The position numbers and the translations under genes were made by a program. A stretch of DNA of 64,000 nucleotides. Origin: Gemmatimonadaceae bacterium (GTDB taxonomy: Bacteria > Gemmatimonadota > Gemmatimonadetes > Gemmatimonadales > Gemmatimonadaceae). Location of the stretch: NCBI GenBank assembly GCA_020851035.1, contig JADZDM010000017.1, forward strand, positions 62,001 to 126,000, in the 5' to 3' direction. Positions 49,230 through 58,027 of the stretch are shown piece by piece. The notes beneath the pieces were generated by a model, which made no database searches, had not been told where the DNA came from, and worked only from the letters and a program-made list of their open reading frames with translations. Position 1 is the stretch's first letter. Every line of letters starts with the position of its first letter.

Positions 49230-50301
49230 GCGGTGGCGGCGACGGCGCCTCCGGTGCATCCACCGTGCCGCCGCGCTCCAGGTACCCCGAGACCCCGACG
49301 CGGAACGTGTGCGGATCCAGCACCAGCAGCGGCATCCGGATCACCCAGTGGCTCACGATCCAGCGCCCGTTCAGGATGCGCTGCAGGGTCACGCTCCCGC
49401 CGGCGAACTTCGCCACCCGCGGAATGACGCGCGGCCCCGCCACGTAGCGGAAGTCGATGCTGCGCAACTCGCCGCTGAGCGTGTCCACGAACGCCGTGCC
49501 CTCCACATCCGGCAGCGTCCGGCCGCGCACCGGCTTGAAGCGCAGCTCGGCCAGCTCGCGGCCCGCATCGGCCGGCGCCGAGAAGCAGTGCGTGCGCACG
49601 AACGCCTCGCTCAGCAGCACGTTCTCGTCGGGGGCGAGGTAGGTGCGGGTGCTGTCACGCTCGTCGCGGATGTAGCCGTGGCTGGCGAGCGAATCCGGGT
49701 CGGCCGCCGAGAAGGGCCGGCCGAAGCCGGTCTCGTCGCGCAGCACGGTGCTGGCGCGTTCCACGAGCGTCGGCGAGAGTTCGCGGGTGAACTCCGTGAC
49801 GCGCATCATCGGCGACTGCGCCGACGTCTCCCGCGAGAGCACCGCCGCGCGCAGCGCGAGCGTGATCTGCTCCCAGAGCACCGACACCCGGTCGCCATCG
49901 TCCGGGCGACGTCCGCACACCGCATCGGCGCGCACACGCACGGTGGCGAGCTGGTAGCGCAGGTTCTGCAACCCGACGCGCAGTGCCAGCGTGCTGCCGC
50001 TGTCCACGCGCACTGCCGCGAGGGTGCGTGGCTGCACGCCGATGCGCCGGATGCCCACCGTCCAGGACCCCGCGAATGGCAGGCGCAGTGTAACGATGCC
50101 GGCCGCGCTGCTGAGGCCATCGGCGCGTACACGTCCCGTCGAGTCCGACGCACTCACGAGTGCACCGGCCACCGGCTGCGCCGTCGCGGAGTCGCGCAGC
50201 GTGATGCGCACCGACTGCGCGCCACCCGCTAGACTCAGCACCAGCAGCAGCGGCAGCAGCAGCGCCACGCGCCACGGCAGCGTCAGGACCCGTCTCGACA
50301 T
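49192..50301 (-). CDS. Exported protein with carboxypeptidase-regulatory-like domain
   Basis: The protein has 369 residues with a signal peptide (hydrophobic 12-27, ends AGGAQ). A CarboxypepD_reg-like beta-sandwich follows (about 30-110, VRITLRDSATAQPVAGALVSASDSTGRVRADGLSSAAGIVTLRL). The rest, including RELAELRFKPVRG and GTAFVDTLSGELRSIDFRYV, has features of the outer-membrane-associated DUF in Bacteroidetes-type genomes but lacks a barrel. Function unknown; it may bind polymers or partner receptors. Its 3' end overlaps the MFS gene. Confidence 0.8.
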   Translation of the reverse strand: MSRRVLTLPWRVALLLPLLLVLSLAGGAQSVRITLRDSATAQPVAGALVSASDSTGRVRADGLSSAAGIVTLRLPFAGSWTVGIRRIGVQPRTLAAVRVDSGSTLALRVGLQNLRYQLATVRVRADAVCGRRPDDGDRVSVLWEQITLALRAAVLSRETSAQSPMMRVTEFTRELSPTLVERASTVLRDETGFGRPFSAADPDSLASHGYIRDERDSTRTYLAPDENVLLSEAFVRTHCFSAPADAGRELAELRFKPVRGRTLPDVEGTAFVDTLSGELRSIDFRYVAGPRVIPRVAKFAGGSVTLQRILNGRWIVSHWVIRMPLLVLDPHTFRVGVSGYLERGGTVDAPEAPSPPPPTRDDGRAAARR

Positions 50302-50391
50302 GCCGGAACGTTCGTTGGGGAAGCCGGCCCGCATCGTTTGTGCGCGCCTGGTTTCGAAATCAACATCAATCTCCCGAGGTCAGGAACACCC

Positions 50392-50835
50392 ATGGCAGCC
50401 CACACCATCAAGCCGCTCGTCACGGCGACCGCCAACTCCACCGGTGGCCGCAACGGCCACTCCGAGACGACCGATGGCTCGGTGAGCGTCAACCTGTCGG
50501 TGCGGAAGGAGATGGGCGGGCCCGGCCTGCCCGACACCACCACTCCCGAGCACCTGTTCGCCGCCGGCTACGCCGCCTGCTTCGGCGGGGCACTGGAGTT
50601 CGTGGCCAGCCAGGCGAAGAAGGACGTGTCGGGCACGGTGGTGACCTGCTCGACCTCCGTCGGGCCGCGCGAGGGTGGCGGGTTCGGGATCGCAGTGACG
50701 ATGCACGTGACGGTGCCGACGCTGCCGACCGCCGAGGCGGAGGCGCTGGTGCAGGAGACGCACGACAAGGTCTGCCCGTACAGCCACGCCACCCGCGGCA
50801 ACATCGACTTCACGCTGCAGGTCGAAGGGGCCTGA
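50392..50835 (+). CDS. ohr: Organic hydroperoxide reductase, Ohr/OsmC family
   Basis: The protein has 147 residues from ATG at 50392. It shows the Ohr pattern: TATANSTGGRNGHSETTDGSVSVNLSVRKEMGG, TTPEHLFAAGYAACFGGALEF with Cys63, and VCPYSHATRGNIDF with Cys128. The two cysteines reduce organic peroxides with lipoyl-type reductants. The pair and the Glu/Arg pattern support Ohr over OsmC. A third cysteine (Cys86) is present. No OhrR regulator lies next to it. Cytoplasmic. Confidence 0.94.
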   Translation: MAAHTIKPLVTATANSTGGRNGHSETTDGSVSVNLSVRKEMGGPGLPDTTTPEHLFAAGYAACFGGALEFVASQAKKDVSGTVVTCSTSVGPREGGGFGIAVTMHVTVPTLPTAEAEALVQETHDKVCPYSHATRGNIDFTLQVEGA

Positions 50836-50863
50836 CCGCAGCGCCCTCCCGTCACGCGGCGCA

Positions 50864-53152
50864 TCAGAGCAGCGTGACGGGATCGCGGTCCCACGCCAGC
50901 CGCAGCCCGGCGGCCGAGGGGAGCGGACCCCGCTCCACCACATAGCGGCCGATGCGGCCGAGGGCGTCGGCGTCGGCGCTCTTCACCAGGAAGTGCCAGC
51001 GCCAGCGCTGCTTGATGCGCTCCACCGGGCACGGCGCGGCCCCCACGATCTCCACCAGCCCGGGCATGCGCGCCTGCACCAGGCGGCGCGTCCACTCGGC
51101 GAGCGCACGCGCCGCATCCGCCGTCGCGAGTTCCTCGGTGCCGCTCACGACGGCGTTGGCGAGAAAGAGCACCGGTGGATACGGTGGGCTGCGGCGGCCC
51201 TCGAGCTCCTCGGCCGCGAACCGCAGGTAGTCGTGCGTCACCGCGCAGGTCACGGCGTGGTGCGTGGGCTCACGCGTCTGGATGAACACCTCCCCGCCCT
51301 TCGCCCCTCGCCCCGCCCGACCGGCCACCTGGCTGAGCAGCTGGAAGCAGCGCTCGCTGGCGCGGAAGTCGGGGAGGTTGATGCCCACGTCCGCATCGAT
51401 GACGCCAACCAGCGTGACGTTCGGAAAGTCGAGCCCCTTGGCGATCATCTGCGTGCCGAGGAGGATGTCCACCTCGCCCGATGCCACGCGATCGAGGATC
51501 GTGGCGTGTGCCCACTTGGCACCGGTCGTGTCCATGTCCATGCGCGCGATCCGCGCCTCCGGCCAGCGCTCGCCCAGCAGCCGCTCGAGCTGCTGCGTGC
51601 CCAGCCCGCGCTCGCGCAGCGGCGGACCGCCGCACCCGGCACACTGCGTCGGTGGCGCCTCGCGATGTCCGCAGTAGTGACAGGCGAGCCGCTCGGGCAT
51701 GCGGTGGAACGTGAGCGCGATGGCACAGTTGGGGCACTGTGACACCGCGCCGCAGTCGTTGCACTGCAGGAAGTGCGCGTACCCGCGGCGATTGAGGAGC
51801 AGGATGGACTGCTCGCGCTGCGCGAGCCGGGCGCTGATCGCCAGCTCCAGTGCCGGCGTGATGGCGTGGCCGAAGGTGGTGCCGCTCACCGGCATGCCCC
51901 CGTTCGCGGCCAGCGGCGGCCGCGCGACGGGCGGCTCCCGGCGACGGTCGATCACGTGCACCGCCGGGAGTTGCGCACCGCCGGCGCGCTCGGGAAGCTC
52001 GAGCAGCCGCAGCTCCCCGCGTTGCGCCTGGGTCCAGCTCTCGAGGCTCGGGCTGGCGCTCCCCAGCACGAACGTCGCCCGCTCGGCGACGGCACGCACC
52101 CGGGCGAGGTCGCGGGCGTGATAGCGTGGAGACTCGCCCTGCTTGTAGGTGGCCTCGTGTTCCTCGTCCACCACGATCGCGCCGAGCCGGTGCACGGGCG
52201 CGAAGATGGCCGAGCGGGCGCCGACGACGATGCGCTTCTCCCCGCGCCGGATGGCGGCCCACGCGTCGTACCGCTCGCCATCCGACAGCGCCGAGTGCAG
52301 CACGGCCACCTGGTCACCGAACGCGGTGCGGAACCGGTCCACCGTCTGCGGGGTGAGGGCAATCTCGGGGACCAGCACGATCGCACCCTCGCCGCGCCGC
52401 TCGACGACGTCGCGCAGGTACTCGATGTACACGAGCGTCTTGCCGCTGCCGGTCACGCCGCGCAGCAGCGCCCCCTCCCCGGGGGGCAGGGCGGTCAGCG
52501 CGTCGATGGCCGCACGCTGACGGTCGGTGGGCACGAGGCGACGGTCGCCCGCGACGGCACGGGTGGCGAAGGGATCGCGTGCCACCGGCAGCAGGTCGAT
52601 CGCCAGCAGCCCGCGCGTCACCAGCGGCTGGAGCACGGCGGCGGTGACACCGGCCTGCTCCAGCAGGGCGCGCACCGGGTGCGTGCCGCCGAGCGACTCG
52701 AGCAGCTCGTAGAGCACGCGCTGCTTCGGCGCACGGCGGAACAGCGTGTCGCGCTCCAGCAGGCTCTCGATGGTCGTCGTGACGCGGGCCACGCGGTGCG
52801 TCTTCACCACGGCGGTGGGCACGGTGGCCGCCGTGAGCGCGACGGGCAGCATCGCGCGCAGCACGATGCCCGGTGGGGCCGCATAGTGGCGCGCCATCCA
52901 GCGCCCGAGCTGCAGCAATGGGCCGGAGAGGGACGGCTGGACATCGGGGGCCGCCACGATGTCGCGCAGCGTGCCCTTCAGCGGCTGCGGCACGTCGATC
53001 GCGGTCACGATCCCCAGCAGCGTGCGGCCGCCAAGCGGCACCACCACGCGCGCGCCCGGCACCACGCGGGCACGCAGCGCCTCCGGCACCGCGTACACGT
53101 ACGCACGCGGGACGGCGACGGGGAGTGCAACGGCGGCGAGCAGCGGGATCAC
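50864..53152 (-). CDS. priA: Primosomal protein N' (PriA helicase)
   Basis: The protein has 762 residues with GTG at 53152. The N-terminal DNA-binding domains (1-200) are followed by the DExH helicase: Walker A GVTGSGKT (232-239), DEEH in VVDEEHEATYKQGESPRYHARD, GSASPSLES. A zinc region follows in the helicase core, CNDCGAVSQCPNC and CHYCGHREAPPTQCAGC. Then the second helicase half has LGTQMIAKGLDFPNVTLVGVIDAD and QVAGRAGRGAKGGEV. PriA restarts stalled replication forks by loading DnaB. No operon partners are visible. Confidence 0.95.
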   Translation of the reverse strand: MIPLLAAVALPVAVPRAYVYAVPEALRARVVPGARVVVPLGGRTLLGIVTAIDVPQPLKGTLRDIVAAPDVQPSLSGPLLQLGRWMARHYAAPPGIVLRAMLPVALTAATVPTAVVKTHRVARVTTTIESLLERDTLFRRAPKQRVLYELLESLGGTHPVRALLEQAGVTAAVLQPLVTRGLLAIDLLPVARDPFATRAVAGDRRLVPTDRQRAAIDALTALPPGEGALLRGVTGSGKTLVYIEYLRDVVERRGEGAIVLVPEIALTPQTVDRFRTAFGDQVAVLHSALSDGERYDAWAAIRRGEKRIVVGARSAIFAPVHRLGAIVVDEEHEATYKQGESPRYHARDLARVRAVAERATFVLGSASPSLESWTQAQRGELRLLELPERAGGAQLPAVHVIDRRREPPVARPPLAANGGMPVSGTTFGHAITPALELAISARLAQREQSILLLNRRGYAHFLQCNDCGAVSQCPNCAIALTFHRMPERLACHYCGHREAPPTQCAGCGGPPLRERGLGTQQLERLLGERWPEARIARMDMDTTGAKWAHATILDRVASGEVDILLGTQMIAKGLDFPNVTLVGVIDADVGINLPDFRASERCFQLLSQVAGRAGRGAKGGEVFIQTREPTHHAVTCAVTHDYLRFAAEELEGRRSPPYPPVLFLANAVVSGTEELATADAARALAEWTRRLVQARMPGLVEIVGAAPCPVERIKQRWRWHFLVKSADADALGRIGRYVVERGPLPSAAGLRLAWDRDPVTLL

Positions 53153-53177
53153 CCGGGGAAACTACACTCCCGGCGCG

Positions 53178-54206
53178 CTATCGACGCGTGACGCCCAGTC
53201 CCGGTGCGGTTGGCAGCGTGACGATGCCGTTGGTGATGGTCGCGCCGCGGAACGGGTCGTCTTTCAGCAGCGCCGCACCATCGAGGTCGACGCAGTCCAG
53301 CAGCGGAGCCAGGTGTGCAGCCGCCGTGATGCCGAGGCTCGTCTCGATCATGCAGCCCGCCATCACCAGCATGCCGTGCGCACGGGCGGTGTGGATGATG
53401 CGGATGGCCTCACGCAGCGAGCCGCACTTGGCCAGCTTCAGGTTCACGCCGTCCACCACGCCGGCCAGCTTCGCGACGTCGGTCGCCACCAGGCAGCTCT
53501 CGTCGGCCACGATCGGCAGGTCGCAGTGGTCGCGCACGAAGCGCAGCCCCTCCAGGTCGTGGGGCGGCAGCGGCTGCTCGATGAACTCCACGCACAGGTC
53601 GCGCAGCAGCGGCGCCATGGCGAGCGTGTGCTTCGGCGTCCACGCGGCGTTCGCATCCACGCGCAGGATCGCCGCCGGCGCCTCGTCACGCACGAGCTGG
53701 ATGATGCGCCGGTCCCGGTCGCTGCCCAGCTTCACCTTGAGGATGGGATAGCCCGCTGCCAGCGCCTCGTGCACCCGTGCGCGCAGGGTGTCGTCATCGG
53801 CGGCGATGGCGATGGTGAAGCTGGTGCGCGGGCTGGCGGCGGGCGACAGCCCCCAAAGCTTCCACAGCGGCACGCCCAGCCGCTTGCCCTGCAGGTCGTG
53901 CAGGGCGGCGCTCACGGCGCAGCGGGCGGCGGCGTTGAAGCGCAGCGCGCTCACCATCGCCACCTCGGTGGCCTCGATGTCGGACGGATCGGCCGACTCG
54001 ATGATCGGGCGCAGCCGGTCGAGTGCCGCCAGCACGGTGTCGGCGGTCTCACCGTAGAACCGGCTCGGTGCGGCCTCACCCCATCCCTCCAGGCCGTCGG
54101 CATCCACGAGGCGCACCCACACCACGCGCCACTCGCTCGAGCCGCCGCGGGCGATCACGAACGGGTGCGTGGTGTGGACGGTGACGACTTCGGTCTCGAG
54201 GCGCAT
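53178..54206 (-). CDS. L-Ala-D/L-Glu (dipeptide) epimerase, enolase superfamily
   Basis: The protein has 342 residues. The N-terminal cap carries TTHPFVIARGGSSEWRVVWVRL. The TIM-barrel active site has Lys157-x-Lys159 (LKVKLG), metal ligands Asp184 (VDANAAW), Glu210 (IEQPLP) and Asp235 (ADES), and a lysine near 258-260 (NLKLAKCG). This is the muconate-lactonising subgroup; the pattern fits dipeptide epimerases that turn L-Ala-D-Glu from murein into L-Ala-L-Glu, consistent with the recycling genes 20 kb away. Other dipeptide specificities cannot be excluded. Confidence 0.87.
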   Translation of the reverse strand: MRLETEVVTVHTTHPFVIARGGSSEWRVVWVRLVDADGLEGWGEAAPSRFYGETADTVLAALDRLRPIIESADPSDIEATEVAMVSALRFNAAARCAVSAALHDLQGKRLGVPLWKLWGLSPAASPRTSFTIAIAADDDTLRARVHEALAAGYPILKVKLGSDRDRRIIQLVRDEAPAAILRVDANAAWTPKHTLAMAPLLRDLCVEFIEQPLPPHDLEGLRFVRDHCDLPIVADESCLVATDVAKLAGVVDGVNLKLAKCGSLREAIRIIHTARAHGMLVMAGCMIETSLGITAAAHLAPLLDCVDLDGAALLKDDPFRGATITNGIVTLPTAPGLGVTRR

Positions 54207-54216
54207 CAGGACGGGA

Positions 54217-55221
54217 TCACTGGGAGAGGGCGGGCGTCATGCGGCCGAGCCGCGCGGCGCGGACACCGGGCGTCTCGAGCGGCACGCCGTCGAGGGTGCG
54301 GATCAGCGCATCCGCGAGGTCGGTGCCGCGCTGGTAGCGCTCGCCGGCCGGCTTGGCCAGGCAGCGCATGGTGATCTGCGACAGCGCGGTCGAGACCGAC
54401 GGCGCCGTGACCTCGAGCGGTGTCGGCATCTCGTGCACGTGCTTGTAGCCGACGGCGTACGAATCCTCGCCGTCGAAGGGCGGGACGCCGGCGAGCATCT
54501 CGTAGAGCATCACGCCGCAGGCATACACGTCGCTGCGGCCGTCCACCGGCTTGCCCATCGCCTGCTCGGGGGACATGTAGTGCGGCGTGCCCATGGCGCG
54601 GCCGGTGCCGGTGAGTCCCTTGTGGAAGCCGGCGGTGGCGATGCCGAAGTCGGTGATCAGCGCGGTGCCGTCGGCATCGAAGAGCACGTTGTCGGGCTTC
54701 ACGTCACGGTGCACGATGCCGTGCCGGTGCGCGTGATCGAGCCCGGTGGCGATCTGCGCGACGATCGCGGCACTCTCGGCAGGGGGCACGGTGCGATGGC
54801 GCGCCAGCCGGTCCGCGAGCGAGCCGCCACTGAGGAACGGCATCACCACGAAGGTGCTGTCACGCGTGACGCCGGCGTCGAGGATGGTGCAGACGTTCGG
54901 GTGGCTGAGCCGGCTGGCCGCCTCGGCCTCGCGGCGGAACCGCTCGCGCATTTCCGGATCGCGCGAGAGGTGCGAGTAGAGGACCTTGATCACGACGCGG
55001 CGGCCGAGGACCGCGTGCGACGCCTCGTACACGTGCGCCATGCCGCCGCTGGCGATGCGGCGCACGATGGCGAAGCGCCCGCCGGTGGCGCGGCGCAATG
55101 CGGTGATCTCGGCATCCGGCACGTCGACCGGCGGCGCCGCCACATCCGGCAGCGCCGTGCCGCACCGCACACAGTGCGGCGCCGCAGCGCGGTTCCAGGT
55201 GCCGCAATCGGGACAGAACAT
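54217..55221 (-). CDS. Serine/threonine protein kinase with N-terminal zinc ribbon
   Basis: The protein has 334 residues. The first 24 form a zinc ribbon (MFCPDCGTWNRAAAPHCVRC, ligands C3, C6, C17, C20). The Hanks-type kinase domain covers about 50-310: glycine loop IASGGMAHVYEA, Lys79 in VVIKVL, HRDVKPDNVL with Asp173, DFG at 191-193, and MGTPHYMSPEQ. It is active by motifs. It lacks the usual membrane anchor and extracytoplasmic sensor. The zinc ribbon may sense a metal or bind a partner. It is 10 bases from the dipeptide epimerase, so they may be co-transcribed. The PP2C gene near 30.3 kb is a possible counterpart. Confidence 0.93.
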   Translation of the reverse strand: MFCPDCGTWNRAAAPHCVRCGTALPDVAAPPVDVPDAEITALRRATGGRFAIVRRIASGGMAHVYEASHAVLGRRVVIKVLYSHLSRDPEMRERFRREAEAASRLSHPNVCTILDAGVTRDSTFVVMPFLSGGSLADRLARHRTVPPAESAAIVAQIATGLDHAHRHGIVHRDVKPDNVLFDADGTALITDFGIATAGFHKGLTGTGRAMGTPHYMSPEQAMGKPVDGRSDVYACGVMLYEMLAGVPPFDGEDSYAVGYKHVHEMPTPLEVTAPSVSTALSQITMRCLAKPAGERYQRGTDLADALIRTLDGVPLETPGVRAARLGRMTPALSQ

Positions 55222-55238
55222 TCAGCGCGGGGTTCGGG

Positions 55239-55904
55239 CTAGAACTGGAGACGGACGAAATCGTACACGGGCCACGGTCCGGTGAGCTGCAGCGTGAGCC
55301 CTGGCGAGCGCACGTCCTCGGCCGTCACCTCGGCGGCGAACCGGTCCCAGGCCACCCGTTCCACCAGGTAGGCCTCGGTGGCGATGGTGGTGCCGTCGCC
55401 GACGGTCTCCGTGGAGACAGGCACCGTGGCACTGGCGTAACGCCGGAGGGCGCGGAACGACTCGATGGCGGCGGCCGACGGGGGGAGGACGGAGGGGTCG
55501 GAGGTGGCGCCGGCCAGGTCGCGGGAGGCGGTGACCCGTGCGCCACAGCGCCCGTCGACGTAGGCCAGGCCATTGGCCAGCGTCACTGCGTGCAGTTCCA
55601 GCCACTGCAGCACGCTGGCCGGTGTGCGGAAGTTGGTCAGCGGCGGCGCCGGCACCAGCGTCACCGACCTCGACAGCGAATCGATCATCGTGTGGTGGGC
55701 CACCAGCGCCGCGTCGCTCAGCGGATCCGGCTTCACCGGACAGGGCCGGACCACGGCGGCCACATCGCGGAACGGGATGGCGGAGGCACCGGCGCCGGCC
55801 AGCCGGACGGCGTCCCCAACCGACCCCGACTGTACGATACCCAGCAGGCGCAACGCCGTGTTCCGCGAGCCGGGGACCGCGCCCAGCACGCCGGGAGTCG
55901 CCAT
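55239..55904 (-). CDS. GvpL/GvpF-like protein, orphan
   Basis: The protein has 221 residues from ATG at 55904, which overlaps the corA stop by one base (TGATG). It carries the GvpL/F features in order: LLGIVQSG (20-27), IPFRDVAAVV (43-52), HHTMIDSLSRSVTLVP (70-85), ANGLAYVDGRCGARVT (110-125), TEAYLVERVAWDRFAAEV (176-193), and the hallmark LTGPWPVYDFV (207-217). GvpL/F proteins are structural or accessory parts of gas vesicles. No gvpA, gvpN or other gas-vesicle gene is nearby, and the coupled partner is CorA, so its present role is unclear. Confidence 0.75.
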   Translation of the reverse strand: MATPGVLGAVPGSRNTALRLLGIVQSGSVGDAVRLAGAGASAIPFRDVAAVVRPCPVKPDPLSDAALVAHHTMIDSLSRSVTLVPAPPLTNFRTPASVLQWLELHAVTLANGLAYVDGRCGARVTASRDLAGATSDPSVLPPSAAAIESFRALRRYASATVPVSTETVGDGTTIATEAYLVERVAWDRFAAEVTAEDVRSPGLTLQLTGPWPVYDFVRLQF

Positions 55905-57037
55905 CAGACCAGCGACCACTTGCGGAGCAGCCAGACCAGGAACGCCCCCAGGCCGAGCTGCACCGCCAGCATGATCCAGAATCCGTGCACGTGGTGCGAG
56001 AGCGGGATGTCCTCGAAGTTCATGCCCCACATGCCGCTCACCACCACGAACGGCACGCTGAGGGTGGCGATCACGCTCAGCCCCTTCGTCACCTGCCCGA
56101 GGCGGTTGGACACCTGCGAGAGGTAGCTGTCCATCACGTTGGCGAGCAGTTCGCGGTAGGTGTCGAGGGAGTCGTTGATGCGCAGGACGTGGTCGAAGAT
56201 GTCCCGGAACCAGACCTGCGACTCCACCGGCAGGAAGGGGCTGGGCCGGTTGGTGAGCACGCTGAACACCTCGCGCTGCGGCATGAGGTGCCGCCGCATG
56301 GCCAGCACCAGCCGCTTCACGGCGAACACGTCGCGCATGACCTCCTGGTCGAAGCGCTGGTACACGCGTTCCTCGAGCCCGTCCACGAACTCGTCGATCC
56401 GGTCCAGCACGGGGAAGTACTCGTCCACGGTGTGGTCCATCACCGCGTGCGCCACGCGCTCCACGCCGCGCTCCATCTGGTCCGGGTTCGCCACCATGCG
56501 CTCGAACACCGTGTCGACCGGCACACTGGGCCCGGCGTGCACCGTCACGACGAGGTTCTTCGCGAGGAATGCGCAGATGTTGTAGGTCTCGATGTCGTAC
56601 GGGTCCTCGGTGTTGTCACAGAATCGCACTCCGCGCACGATCACGAACAGTGAGTTCTTGTACTCGTCGAGCTTCACGCGGCTCTGCGGGTTGAGTGCAT
56701 CCTCCACCGCCAGCGGGTGGAAGTCGAACACCTTCTCCAGCAGGGCCACCTGGTGTCGGCTCTCGCTGTCGATGTCGACCCAGAGCACGCCGGCGGTGTC
56801 GCCGCTGGTCACGAGCTCGCGCAGCTCCATCGGGTGCAGGTCGGTGCGCAACGGCCTGCCGGGCACGGCGTAGGCGATGCGCGGCACGCTGCTGGGCGCC
56901 GCCGCCGGCCGCACGACGGATCCCGCCTCGTCCGGCGCCCGCCCCCGCTCCTCACTGTCGCGCTCTGCGGTCAGGCGCGTGTCGTCGCCACGCCGCAGGC
57001 GCGGCGCGGGCCGGTCACGCCGGCGGCTGCGACTCAC
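55904..57037 (-). CDS. corA: CorA-family magnesium/cobalt transporter
   Basis: The protein has 377 residues with GTG at 57037. The N-terminal cytoplasmic domain has alpha/beta elements (GVLWVDIDSESRHQVALLEKVFDFHPLAVEDAL, KLDEYKNSLFVIVRGV), then a long helix (MVANPDQMERGVERVAHAVMD onwards). Two C-terminal membrane helices surround the selectivity motif Gly338-Met-Asn340 (GMNFED). CorA pentamers carry Mg2+ and Co2+ inward. The first 65 residues are Arg/Pro-rich and unlike CorA, so the true start may be further downstream. The GvpL/F-like gene overlaps its stop. Confidence 0.93.
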   Translation of the reverse strand: MSRSRRRDRPAPRLRRGDDTRLTAERDSEERGRAPDEAGSVVRPAAAPSSVPRIAYAVPGRPLRTDLHPMELRELVTSGDTAGVLWVDIDSESRHQVALLEKVFDFHPLAVEDALNPQSRVKLDEYKNSLFVIVRGVRFCDNTEDPYDIETYNICAFLAKNLVVTVHAGPSVPVDTVFERMVANPDQMERGVERVAHAVMDHTVDEYFPVLDRIDEFVDGLEERVYQRFDQEVMRDVFAVKRLVLAMRRHLMPQREVFSVLTNRPSPFLPVESQVWFRDIFDHVLRINDSLDTYRELLANVMDSYLSQVSNRLGQVTKGLSVIATLSVPFVVVSGMWGMNFEDIPLSHHVHGFWIMLAVQLGLGAFLVWLLRKWSLV

Positions 57038-57100
57038 GAGGCGGTCTGGTGCAGGTGGGGGAGTGGCAGCATCCGTGCAAGATACCGACCCGATGGGCCA

Positions 57101-58027
57101 CTATCGCAACGCCCGCAGGTGCGTGACGCAGGCCTGCCCGAGCCGGTCCGGGTCGTACCCGCCTTCCAGCGACGACACCAGCCGGCCGCCGCACCAGGCC
57201 TCGGCGCGCTCCACCAGCATCCGCGTGAGCTGCTCGACGTCGGGCAGTTCCAGCGTGAACCCGCCAAGCGGATCTCCCGCGAGGGAATCGAAGCCGGCCG
57301 AGACGAGCACGAGGTCGGGAATCCAGTCAGTGGTGGCGGCATCGACGGCGGTCGTCAGCGCCGCGACGTAATCCGCCGCCGGGAGGCCAGCCGCCATCGC
57401 GACGTTCCAGATGGTGCCGTGTGGCCCGCGATCCGACGCGGCGCCGGTGCCCGGGTACCACGGCCACTGGTGCATGCTGATGAACCGGATGCCCGCGTCG
57501 TCCTGCACGAGGTCCTGCGTCCCATTGCCGTGGTGCACGTCCCAGTCCACGATCAGCACGCGCGCGGCGCCGTGGCGCGTGCGCGCGTAATGCGCACCGA
57601 CGCCGACGTTGCCGAAGAGGCAGAAGCCCATGCCAGCCCCACGCAGGGCGTGGTGTCCCGGCGGACGCACCGCGCAGAAGCTGCGCGCCACCGAGCCGTC
57701 GAAGGCCCAGTCGATGCCGTCCAGCACGCAGCCAACGGCGGCGGTGGCGGCATCCCAGCTGCCCTCGCTCACCACCGTGTCAGGGTCCAGCCGACCGCCG
57801 CCGGCCTCCGCCAGGGCCCGCACCTGCGCCACGTAGGCCGGCGCGTGGGCCAGCGCGATCTCGTCCGCCGTGGCGTGGCGCCCTTCCCGGTGTTCGATGG
57901 TGTCGAAGAGGTCGAAGTCGTTGCGGAGGGCGCGCGGGATTGCGCGCAGCCGCCCGACGTGCTCCGGATGTTTCCACCCCGTGTCGTGGCGCCCGCAATC
58001 GGAGTGTGAGATGTACGCGACCGTCAC
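57101..58027 (-). CDS. Histone-deacetylase-family protein (class II type)
   Basis: The protein has 308 residues from GTG at 58027, overlapping the upstream stop (GTGA). Its zinc-dependent deacetylase motifs are HSDCGRHDTGWKHPEHVGRLRAI (8-30), RPPGHHA with H125/H126, DWDVHHGNGTQ (Asp161/163, His165) and SAGFD with Asp247. Bacterial members deacetylate acetylpolyamines or lysines; the target is unknown. It is the last gene of the DUF58-BatA-type operon, which is unusual company for this family. Confidence 0.93.
   Translation of the reverse strand: MTVAYISHSDCGRHDTGWKHPEHVGRLRAIPRALRNDFDLFDTIEHREGRHATADEIALAHAPAYVAQVRALAEAGGGRLDPDTVVSEGSWDAATAAVGCVLDGIDWAFDGSVARSFCAVRPPGHHALRGAGMGFCLFGNVGVGAHYARTRHGAARVLIVDWDVHHGNGTQDLVQDDAGIRFISMHQWPWYPGTGAASDRGPHGTIWNVAMAAGLPAADYVAALTTAVDAATTDWIPDLVLVSAGFDSLAGDPLGGFTLELPDVEQLTRMLVERAEAWCGGRLVSSLEGGYDPDRLGQACVTHLRALR

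Noticed and set aside
55239-57037. Gas-vesicle gene cluster
   Set aside because: Only one GvpL/F-like gene is present; neighbours are CorA, a kinase and an HDAC-family gene.
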